Positions 1 through 6,482 of a stretch of DNA of 13,763 nucleotides are shown piece after piece. The position numbers were made by a program, and so were the translations under genes. This stretch comes from Opitutales bacterium UBA2995 (lineage in GTDB: Bacteria > Verrucomicrobiota > Verrucomicrobiia > Opitutales > UBA2995). The notes under the pieces were generated by a model. The model saw only the letters and a program-made list of their open reading frames with translations. It ran no database searches and was not told the origin of the DNA. How positions within the stretch are numbered: position 1 is the stretch's first letter; the number at the start of each line of letters is the position of its first letter. The stretch covers positions 3,914 to 17,676 of the forward strand of contig DDZZ01000071.1 in the NCBI GenBank assembly GCA_002346535.1, in the 5' to 3' direction.

Positions 1-1
1 A

Positions 2-667
2 AAGTATCCCGGCATGACCTTTGAGGTTCGCGGCCGGGCGGCCGAGGCCCGGGACAACCAGAATGAAATGATAATGGGTATCTACATTATCCTTGCGGTT
101 GTCTATGCCCTCTTGGCCATTCCGTTCCGTAGTTACTTTCAACCTATAATCGTAATGTCAGCCATTCCCTTCGGAGTAGTGGGCGCAATCCTGGGCCACT
201 TTTTCATGGCCAAACTATTTGGGTTTAATAATGGAACTCCTATTATAACTCAGCAATCTATTTTCGGAATGATGGCATTATCCGGAGTGGTGGTGAATGA
301 CAGCCTGGTTATGGTCCATTTTATGAACCGAAAGGTTAAAGAAGGCATGTCCTTGAATGAGGCAGTTCGTTTGGCGGGTGTTAGACGTTTTAGGCCCATT
401 CTTCTTACCTCACTGACCACATTTTTCGGATTGGCGCCTCTGATGTTCGAGGATAGTCCGCAAGCGGCAGTTTTGGTTCCGATGGCCATCTCCCTAGCTT
501 GGGGCATCGTATTTGCCACAGCTATTACTCTTATCCTGGTACCGGTGTTGGTCCTGGTCTACAATGACCTGACACAGGCATTTTATAGGCTCTATAATAT
601 CGATCCTAATGCCCACCGCCTTGAAGACGAAGAAGACGAGGACGACGAGATACTGAGTCCCGCGTAA
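2..667 (+). CDS. RND efflux permease, C-terminal part (5' end outside window)
   Basis: This is the last 221 residues of an AcrB-type (HAE family) inner-membrane proton/substrate antiporter. The reading frame is open from base 2, so the ATG at 14 is internal. What remains is the end of the second porter domain and TM8-TM12: TM8-TM9 around GIYIILAVVYALLAIPF, TM10 with GVVVNDSLVMVHFMNR, TM11 with ILLTSLTTFFGL, and TM12 ending LILVPVLVLVY. The AcrB TM10 lysine (K940) position appears to be occupied by the Asn-Asp pair of VVVNDS. The cytoplasmic tail is unusually acidic, with a run EDEEDEDDE near the stop. It is a close paralogue of the next gene, 41 bp downstream on the same strand, so the two are probably co-transcribed. 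No adaptor (MFP) or TolC-like gene is visible here and would be expected upstream. Substrate cannot be deduced. Confidence 0.93.
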   Translation, partial: KYPGMTFEVRGRAAEARDNQNEMIMGIYIILAVVYALLAIPFRSYFQPIIVMSAIPFGVVGAILGHFFMAKLFGFNNGTPIITQQSIFGMMALSGVVVNDSLVMVHFMNRKVKEGMSLNEAVRLAGVRRFRPILLTSLTTFFGLAPLMFEDSPQAAVLVPMAISLAWGIVFATAITLILVPVLVLVYNDLTQAFYRLYNIDPNAHRLEDEEDEDDEILSPA

Positions 668-708
668 GTGAATCAGAAATTGATCAATAACATTATAAAC
701 CAAGTTTT

Positions 709-3700
709 ATGTATGGATTGATTGCATGGTTCACACGCAACGGTGTTGCCGCCAACCTTTTGATGGTGTCTATCGTTGCTGGAGGATTGTGGTCCTTTAA
801 TAGTCGGATGATCCTGCAAGATTTTCCCGATGTGCCGAATCGGATGATTACGGTATCGGTTGAATATCGAGGGGCTACTCCTGGCGAGATCGAGCAAAGC
901 ATTGTTCAACGTATTGAAGAAGCCCTCTATGATATTGAGGGGGTCGAGGAGATGACAGCCATCGCGAATTCCAATCGCGGATCCGTAACGGTAGAAATTG
1001 AGGATGGCTATAACCTGAGTGAAAAATTGGATGAAGTAACGAATCGGATTTCAACGATTCGAACATTCCCGCCGGAAGCTGAGCGACCACAGATCAATTT
1101 GATGAGCCGTGCGGAACAGGTAATTACAGTGGTTATTTCGGGAGATTTGAGCGAACGAGAGCTTAAGATACTCGGAGAGCAACTTCGTGACGAAGTCTCG
1201 ACGATTCCGGGAATCACGTTGGCAGCTTTAAAGGCCGTGCGTCCCTATGAAATTGCGATTGAGGTATCCGAAAATACATTACTTCAATATGGACTGACAT
1301 TTGATCAGGTTACGCGTGCCATTCGTACCTCATCAGTGGATCTTTCTGCTGGGAGTGTTAAAACAGAAACCGGTCGCATATTGCTCCGGACCAATCAGCA
1401 AGCCGATAACTATGATGATTTTTCAGCCATTACACTGCTGACACGCAGAGACGGAACAAAACTGTCAGTTGGGGATGTTGCTACCGTAATCGATGGATTC
1501 GACGAAACTCCCATCATTGCGACTTTTAATGGTGAGCGGGCTATTGCCATTGATATATTTCGAACCGGCATGCAGAATATCATCGAGATTGGTGAAGCCG
1601 TTAAGGCGTTTATCGCTCAAAAACAGAATCAATTGCCGGAAGGCATCAAACTAAACTATTGGAGCGATGGTTCGGAGCGCATCAAGGCCCGCCTCTCCAT
1701 CCTTTTGGATAGCGCTATTCAAGGATTTATGCTCGTGGTGTTTGTCCTCCTTTTGTTTTTAAGGCCCAGTTTGGCTTTCTGGGTCGCTTTGGGGATACCC
1801 ATCGCATTTACGGGATCTTTTTTGCTGCTTCCATTTATGGGAGTGACGATCAACTTACCAGTGATTCTGGCCTTTGTTACTGCATTGGGGATTGTTGTGG
1901 ATGATGCGATTGTCACTGGAGAAAATGTGTTCTCTCATATGCAGCAGGGGCGGAAACCCTTAAGTGCTGCAATCAAAGGGACCCAGGAAGTTGCCGTTCC
2001 GGTCTTTTTTGGTGTGGTAACAACGATGGTGGCATTTTACCCGCTGGCGCTGATGTCAGGATTCATGGGGGCTATGTTTGAGAACATTCCGCTAGTGATC
2101 ATTCCAGTGCTGCTGTTCTCTTTGATTGAGTCAAAATTGGTATTACCAGCACATTTAAAACACTGTGGCGGTGCCGCAAAGGAAGATAAAAAACTGGGAA
2201 TCTTTTCTAAATTTCAACGCATAATAGCGGACGGATTGCTAAAATTTATCCAAGTATTTTATCGACCAGTATTGGATGCCGCTTTGAGGAACCGTTATAT
2301 ATCCATCTCCCTTTTTGTTGGATTTCTCATTGTGTTTCTAGCCCTGGTATTGGGTGAACGGATTGGTTACCGACAAAGACCTTCCACTCCAAGAGATACC
2401 ACCACAATAACGCTTCAGATGCCCAGCGGTACCTCCTTCGAGACGACCCTGGAAAAAGTGCGAATGATCGAAAAGCATGTTCTGGAGCTTAAAGACCAAG
2501 TCAACGAGCGCCTAGGTGTAGAGATGGTTAGAAATGTTTTTGCTACAGCGGGTGGCCAGCCATTTGGATTTTCTAGTCCATTTGCTGGTCCTTCGGCCGA
2601 TTTCGGGGTGGATGAACTCGGGGAGATAATTATCGAAATTTCGCCTATCTTGACGCAGAAATATAATTACAGCAGTAACAATCTTGTCGCTGAATTGCGA
2701 GAACGTGTGCCACCTATTCCTGAGGCTGAGACATTAAGTTTCTCCTTTCAGTTTGGTGGAGATGAGGGTGCTATGAACTTTGAACTCGTACATCCTGATA
2801 TCGACCTTCTGAAAAGTGCTTCAGCCGATTTACAGAAAAAGTTGGAGTCATTTGAGGGCATCTTTGACGTTTCGGATTCCTATGAAAATGCCAGCGAGGA
2901 GTACGAGCTTGATTTGAAGCCGGAAGCTAAATATTTGGGAGTGACGGCAACGCAATTAGCCCAACAAGTTAGAACCGCATTTTTTGGTACGGAAGCTCAA
3001 CGTATACAACGGGGTCGTGATGAGATTCGCGTTATGGTTCGTTATCCCCTTGAGGAGCGAAGGTCGTTGGGCTCGCTGCAATCGATGATGATTCGGACAG
3101 CGATTGGAACCGAAGTTCCCTTTGAGACCGTCGCGGAAGTCGTGCCGGGAAAAAGTTTGCCCAACATTCGACGGGTTGATCGCAAGCGTAACATTCAGGT
3201 CACTGCTGATGCTGATACTGAAAAGCTGGATGTGGAATCGATAGAAATGGAAATTCTGGACGAGTTTTTACCTGAGCTGGTAGCCACCAAGTACCCGGGA
3301 ATGGAATTTGACGTTCGAGGACGCGCTGCGGAAGCCCGTGAAAATACCAAAGAAATGATTACAGGAATCTATATCGTCCTCGCTGTCATTTATGCTTTAT
3401 TAGCCATTCCTTTTCGAAGTTATTTTCAGCCTTTGATTGTAATGTCGGCGATACCGTTTGGTATTGTAGGAGCCATCATGGGGCATTGGATTATGGCCTT
3501 GGTGTTTAACTGGAATGCTGGTGATCCAAAACTGTTTCAGTCTTCAGTTTTCGGAATGATGGCCCTTTCGGGGGTGGTGGTAAACGACAGCCTGGTCATG
3601 GTCCATTTTATGAACCGAAAAATCAAAGAAGGGCTATCAATTGGAGAGGCGGTCCGTCTTGCAGGAGTGCGTAGGTTCAGACCAATTTTGTTAACTTCTT

Positions 3701-3924
3701 TGACTACCTTCTTCGGTTTAGTTCCGCTGATGTTCGAGTCGCACCCAACTGCTTCATTTCTCATCCCTATGGCCATCTCATTGGGGTGGGGAATTATCTT
3801 TGCGACTAGCATTACCTTGGTCCTTGTGCCTGTGTTGGTTTTGATTTACGATGATATAGCCCAAGCAATTTTTAAATTTTACGATATCGATCCTATTGCG
3901 CTTAGTCGGCGCGAAAAGGAATAA
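709..3924 (+). CDS. RND efflux permease (AcrB/HAE-type), complete
   Basis: This 1071-residue protein has the usual length for an RND permease of a tripartite exporter (inner membrane pump working with a periplasmic adaptor and outer-membrane channel). Visible in order: TM1 near residues 12-30 (GVAANLLMVSIVAGGLW), first porter region with PGEIEQSIVQRIEEAL, TM2-TM6 about 330-490, TM7 about 530-550, second porter region, and TM8-TM12 about 880-1050. The TM4 proton-relay aspartates are present in GIVVDDAIVTGEN (D398, D399). In TM10 the AcrB lysine is replaced within GVVVNDSLV (N959, D960). The start at 709 matches the typical RND N-terminus (short cytoplasmic segment, then TM1), although no Shine-Dalgarno is obvious. 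It follows the preceding permease by 41 bp and ends at a terminator, so it is probably the last gene of an efflux operon. The C-terminal third is strikingly similar to the upstream gene, including an identical 19-residue run GVRRFRPILLTSLTTFFGL, pointing to tandem duplication. Substrate is unknown. Confidence 0.95.
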   Translation: MYGLIAWFTRNGVAANLLMVSIVAGGLWSFNSRMILQDFPDVPNRMITVSVEYRGATPGEIEQSIVQRIEEALYDIEGVEEMTAIANSNRGSVTVEIEDGYNLSEKLDEVTNRISTIRTFPPEAERPQINLMSRAEQVITVVISGDLSERELKILGEQLRDEVSTIPGITLAALKAVRPYEIAIEVSENTLLQYGLTFDQVTRAIRTSSVDLSAGSVKTETGRILLRTNQQADNYDDFSAITLLTRRDGTKLSVGDVATVIDGFDETPIIATFNGERAIAIDIFRTGMQNIIEIGEAVKAFIAQKQNQLPEGIKLNYWSDGSERIKARLSILLDSAIQGFMLVVFVLLLFLRPSLAFWVALGIPIAFTGSFLLLPFMGVTINLPVILAFVTALGIVVDDAIVTGENVFSHMQQGRKPLSAAIKGTQEVAVPVFFGVVTTMVAFYPLALMSGFMGAMFENIPLVIIPVLLFSLIESKLVLPAHLKHCGGAAKEDKKLGIFSKFQRIIADGLLKFIQVFYRPVLDAALRNRYISISLFVGFLIVFLALVLGERIGYRQRPSTPRDTTTITLQMPSGTSFETTLEKVRMIEKHVLELKDQVNERLGVEMVRNVFATAGGQPFGFSSPFAGPSADFGVDELGEIIIEISPILTQKYNYSSNNLVAELRERVPPIPEAETLSFSFQFGGDEGAMNFELVHPDIDLLKSASADLQKKLESFEGIFDVSDSYENASEEYELDLKPEAKYLGVTATQLAQQVRTAFFGTEAQRIQRGRDEIRVMVRYPLEERRSLGSLQSMMIRTAIGTEVPFETVAEVVPGKSLPNIRRVDRKRNIQVTADADTEKLDVESIEMEILDEFLPELVATKYPGMEFDVRGRAAEARENTKEMITGIYIVLAVIYALLAIPFRSYFQPLIVMSAIPFGIVGAIMGHWIMALVFNWNAGDPKLFQSSVFGMMALSGVVVNDSLVMVHFMNRKIKEGLSIGEAVRLAGVRRFRPILLTSLTTFFGLVPLMFESHPTASFLIPMAISLGWGIIFATSITLVLVPVLVLIYDDIAQAIFKFYDIDPIALSRREKE

Positions 3925-3926
3925 CA

Positions 3927-3950
3927 GGAAGCCTTGGCAACGGCTTCTTT
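3927..3950 (+). terminator. Intrinsic terminator after the RND genes
   Basis: A perfect 6-bp stem GAAGCC/GGCTTC (3928-3933 with 3942-3947), extendable by one G-T pair, closes an 8-base loop and is followed by a short T run. It sits 3 bases after the stop codon of the second RND gene, where transcription of the efflux operon should end. The T run is short (TTT), so efficiency may be modest. Confidence 0.7.
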
Positions 3951-3968
3951 GTAATAGCTAAAACTCGT

Positions 3969-4769
3969 TTAAGCCTCGTTTATTACCGGATTGGTCAGCG
4001 AACCTATCTTTTCAATTTCGATGGTTACTGTGTCGCCATGCTCCATAAATAATTGAGGTGTTCGGGCGGAGCCCACACCCTGGGGTGTACCAGTCAGGAT
4101 AACGGTACCCGGAAAAAGGGTAGTACTGCCACTTAGAAAGGTGATTAGTTGTTTCACATTGAAAATCATGTCGTTGGTATTCCAATCTTGGACTGATTCA
4201 CCGTTGAGAATGGTCTTAATCGCCAGATTGTTTGGATCTTCGATTTCGTCGGCGGTTACCAAACAAGGACCTAACGGGGCAAATGTATCGAAGGTCTTTC
4301 CTTTGCACCATTGACCGCCTCCCCATTCGATTTGCCAGTCGCGCGCACTCACATCGTTGGCACAAGTGTATCCCAATACGAAATCCAAAGCGTTGTCTTC
4401 GTTCGCGTTTTTACAGGTTTTACTAATGACGACGGCCAATTCGCATTCGTAGTCCACTTTGTGGCTCGCCAAGTGAGTGGGGATTTCTACCGGATCTCCT
4501 GGATTCTGGATCGCGTTGCGGCCTTTAATAAAAAGTATCGGTTGATCCGGCTCGGGAAAACCACTCTCCTCAGCGTGAAATTTGTAATTGAGGCCAATGC
4601 ACAATATGATTTCCGGAGAAATGGGTGCTAGGAGTTTTGCAACGTCTGATAATTCTTCTGTAATGGTCGGATTGGCGTAGATGTCGCCTTCAAGGCGATA
4701 GTTTTGGCCATTTTTTTCCGCTCCGTAGTTTTCGTTTCCGTTAGAGTCGAGGTATCGAATAATCTTCAT
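3969..4769 (-). CDS. Fumarylacetoacetate hydrolase family protein (probable diketo-deoxysugar acid hydrolase)
   Basis: This 266-residue protein has the FAH fold. The catalytic C-terminal domain is complete: the metal-binding signature in VDYECELAVVI (E108 and E110), the third ligand in CANDVSARDWQ (D139), KGKTFDTFAPLGP around 156-168, and LTGTPQGVG around 225-233. Family members hydrolyse or hydrate 2,4-diketo acids with Mg2+ or Mn2+. Next to a mutarotase of the RhaM family and an SDR, the likely reaction is cleavage of 2,4-diketo-3-deoxy-L-rhamnonate or -L-fuconate to pyruvate and L-lactate; this specificity is inferred from context. The start codon lies 10 bases after the stop of the SDR gene on the same strand, so the two are almost certainly one transcript. 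Alternatives in the same family are a general acylpyruvase or ureidoglycolate-lyase-like enzyme. Confidence 0.88.
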   Translation of the reverse strand: MKIIRYLDSNGNENYGAEKNGQNYRLEGDIYANPTITEELSDVAKLLAPISPEIILCIGLNYKFHAEESGFPEPDQPILFIKGRNAIQNPGDPVEIPTHLASHKVDYECELAVVISKTCKNANEDNALDFVLGYTCANDVSARDWQIEWGGGQWCKGKTFDTFAPLGPCLVTADEIEDPNNLAIKTILNGESVQDWNTNDMIFNVKQLITFLSGSTTLFPGTVILTGTPQGVGSARTPQLFMEHGDTVTIEIEKIGSLTNPVINEA

Positions 4770-4779
4770 AGTAATAAAG

Positions 4780-5547
4780 TTAGTAAGTGGCCCTTCCGCC
4801 AGTCAGGTCGAAGCAAAAGCCTGTTGTGAAGCTGTTTTTTGGAGAGAGAATGAATGCAGACATTTCGGCTATTTCCTCAAGGGTACAGCATCGACCCATT
4901 GGGATCCGGGAAGTCATGTATTCGACTTGTGACTCGGGCAACGCCTCAACCATAGCTGTTCGGACCACCGCTGGAGCAATAGCATTCACCGTTACGCCGG
5001 TGTCTGCATAGTCCTTGGCAATCGACTTCGCAAGGCCGATAACCCCAGCTTTGCTTGCGGAATAAGCGGTCATTCCCGCGTTACCATCTTTTCCAGAGAC
5101 CGAGGCAACAAGAAGAATTCTGCCGTATGCTGCTTCAATCATGTGGGGAATCACCGTTTTGCAGATGATAAACGATCCTTTTAAATTGACTTCGTACACC
5201 CGATCGAAGTCAGCGACATCCACTTCATGAGGCTTGATGCCTGTATGGCCGGTAATACCTGCGCTATTAAACACGATGTCAATTTTTCCAAACCGGCTGA
5301 TGACCTGGGAAATTGCCATATTGACCGATTCCTCATTGGTAACATCGGCTTGAATAATCTCAGCGCTTCCTCCAAGCGACTCCTTGGCCTGGTCCAAACT
5401 GTCCGAATCGAGGTCCAGAAGAACAACTTTCGTTCCCAGCGAGTTCAATTTTTGTGCCACTGCCAATCCAATACCCGAGGCACCGCCCGTAACGATGGCT
5501 ACTTGGTTTTCAATAGAGGTACTCATGCGGATAGGGTTCGACTCCAT
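4780..5547 (-). CDS. SDR family oxidoreductase (probable deoxysugar or deoxysugar-acid dehydrogenase)
   Basis: This is a 255-residue classical short-chain dehydrogenase, annotatable as FabG-like. The cofactor motif TGGASGIG is at about 20-27, and an aspartate ends the second strand (VVLLDLD, D45), which favours NAD(H) over NADP(H). FNSAG (N94) replaces the usual NNAG. The catalytic tetrad is N121, S149, Y162 and K166 (motif YSASK). The C-terminus DLTGG is normal. The start at 5547 is supported by a GGGAGAG-type ribosome site six or seven bases upstream; an ATG at 5526 is possible but lacks one. Upstream of the FAH-family gene and divergent from the mutarotase gene, it is likely either the sugar 1-dehydrogenase or the 2-keto-3-deoxy-acid 4-dehydrogenase of a non-phosphorylative L-rhamnose/L-fucose route. 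Sequence alone does not separate these, nor exclude a fatty-acid-type reductase. Confidence 0.9.
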   Translation of the reverse strand: MESNPIRMSTSIENQVAIVTGGASGIGLAVAQKLNSLGTKVVLLDLDSDSLDQAKESLGGSAEIIQADVTNEESVNMAISQVISRFGKIDIVFNSAGITGHTGIKPHEVDVADFDRVYEVNLKGSFIICKTVIPHMIEAAYGRILLVASVSGKDGNAGMTAYSASKAGVIGLAKSIAKDYADTGVTVNAIAPAVVRTAMVEALPESQVEYMTSRIPMGRCCTLEEIAEMSAFILSPKNSFTTGFCFDLTGGRATY

Positions 5548-5583
5548 TTGACTCTCCCAGGCAGGTCAAACCAGAATTTACTT
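5548..5583. promoter_or_regulatory. Divergent intergenic region, SDR/FAH versus mutarotase
   Basis: Only 36 bases separate the two divergent starts, so any promoters must overlap each other or lie inside the coding ends. The single clear signal is the ribosome site of the SDR gene, seen as CTCTCCC on the + strand at 5552-5558. I see no convincing -35/-10 pair for either direction. Confidence 0.4.
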
Positions 5584-5874
5584 ATGTTGAGAAAAGCTTT
5601 CGTAATGCAGCTTAATGAAGGTCAGGAACGTGAATATGAACGTCGTCACAATCCCATTTGGCCTGAGTTGAAATCCGTATTAGAGGAGCACGGCGTTTCC
5701 AATTATTCCATCTTTTTGCATCCCGACACGCTTCAATTATTAGCTTATGCTGAAATTGATAATGAGGAGTTGTGGGATTCGATCGCGGATCCCCAAATTT
5801 TCAAAAATTGGTGGGCTCACATGGGGGAGCTGATGGCAGTCAATGAAGACAGCAGTCCCAAGTCATTACTCTAA
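5584..5874 (+). CDS. rhaM: L-rhamnose/L-fucose mutarotase (RhaM family), C-terminus lost by frameshift
   Basis: The protein interconverts alpha and beta anomers of a 6-deoxyhexose, feeding the sugar to the first catabolic enzyme in the cytoplasm. It opens MLRKAFVMQLNEGQ, nearly matching E. coli RhaM, and keeps the active-site region EYERRHNPIWPEL with Y18 and H22 and the tryptophan pair NWW (W76, W77). The same frame is open far upstream (to about 5227), but that part is antisense to the SDR gene, and 5584 is where the family starts. The frame stops after 96 residues, against about 104 for the family. Right after the stop, in the -1 frame, the bases encode ELFHID and a stop (5877-5897), which is the expected family C-terminus. 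One missing base near 5866-5876 would restore a protein of normal length. Family membership is very likely; L-rhamnose versus L-fucose preference is not decidable. Confidence 0.85.
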   Translation: MLRKAFVMQLNEGQEREYERRHNPIWPELKSVLEEHGVSNYSIFLHPDTLQLLAYAEIDNEELWDSIADPQIFKNWWAHMGELMAVNEDSSPKSLL

Positions 5875-6045
5875 TCGAACTGTTTCACATCGATTAAGGT
5901 TTGGGTCATCCAGCCTTTCTTGGGCGCGATTACCTTTAATTCAACAGAACTCGAAAATTCGGCTTTGTCGATAAAGGAATCTTTTAGGTAGGGGTGCTTT
6001 AGAAAGCGCAGCGAGACTTCAGTTAGTCTCTTGTTCCATATCGCC
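5871..6045 (-). other. Protein-like open stretch without a start codon (possible gene remnant)
   Basis: On the minus strand this frame is open for about 57 codons and reads like a genuine protein C-terminus (for example SLRFLKHPYLKDSF and VELKVIAPKKGW), ending IDVKQFD and a stop at 5871. It has no ATG or GTG near its beginning, where an in-frame stop precedes it, so it cannot be translated alone in the usual way. It overlaps the last codons of the small - strand gene at 6019-6294 in a different frame, so the two could be parts of one gene split by a frameshift. Its last codons are antisense to the ELFHID codons assigned to the mutarotase. It may also be chance. Confidence 0.3.
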
Positions 6046-6294
6046 TAATCCGCGGAAGTGTACGACTTCGGATCCAAGGAAGATATCGGTGATAGAAATT
6101 TTGCCTTTTTTCCCATTCTTGAGGTGAAGGATACCTTGAGAAAGCGGTTTTGGGGGTTCTCCAGATTCAATGCTGAAATTGCCGTCCCAAAGCGGAGTAC
6201 CTTCTCTGCGAGTGTACCGGTGAAAAGTGCCTCGGACGGCTTCGTAAACCGTTTTTCCATGTGCTTCTACGTATCCTTCGAATGTGGAGGTCAT
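6019..6294 (-). CDS. Small hypothetical protein, 91 residues
   Basis: I do not recognise this family. The protein has no signal peptide or membrane segment, and alternates short beta-like stretches with charged residues. Recognisable landmarks are GTFHRYTRREGTPLWDGNF (about 23-41), a GEPPKPL turn, and HLKNGKKGKISITDIFLGS near the C-terminus, suggesting a compact soluble beta-rich domain. No Shine-Dalgarno is seen before the ATG. It lies downstream of the TonB receptor on the same strand but is separated from it by a terminator, and it converges on the mutarotase gene. The frame ends GDMEQETN; the next bases carry a protein-like sequence in another frame, so the stop may be premature. That it is a real gene is supported by a sensible composition and a lack of alternatives, but no homologue is claimed. 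Confidence 0.6.
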   Translation of the reverse strand: MTSTFEGYVEAHGKTVYEAVRGTFHRYTRREGTPLWDGNFSIESGEPPKPLSQGILHLKNGKKGKISITDIFLGSEVVHFRGLGDMEQETN

Positions 6295-6454
6295 ATTTTG
6301 CTATTTTGGTGATGCCTAATGGTTAATTGGATTTTTTTTGGGACTGATGCCCCTGGTTATTCCAATAAAGAATACTTGCCTAGATGCATCAATCTTAAAA
6401 ACGCGAAAAAGTCAGATATTAGCCCTGATTTTACCGTTGAGGGTTACCCTGTCG
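6295..6454. other. Gap between terminator and small gene
   Basis: I see no convincing gene here. A + strand frame from 6319 to 6537 is open for 72 codons but crosses the TonB-receptor terminator and the end of that gene, shows no family features, and is best read as chance. The promoter for the small - strand gene at 6019-6294 would have to lie here; none is evident. Confidence 0.4.
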
Positions 6455-6474
6455 AAAAAATGGTCTCAAACCAT
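6455..6474 (-). terminator. Intrinsic terminator of the TonB receptor gene
   Basis: Read on the minus strand, ATGGT and ACCAT form a 5-bp stem around a 5-base loop, followed at once by a run of T (the A run at 6455-6459 on the + strand). It begins 8 bases after the receptor's stop codon. A flanking ACCCT/AGGGT pair could extend the stem across a one-sided bulge. Confidence 0.65.
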
Positions 6475-6482
6475 AGGGTGTG

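Noticed and set aside
5227..5583. Upstream extension of the mutarotase frame, giving a 215-residue product
   Set aside because: The extra 119 codons are antisense to the well-supported SDR gene, and the RhaM family begins at the internal methionine at 5584.
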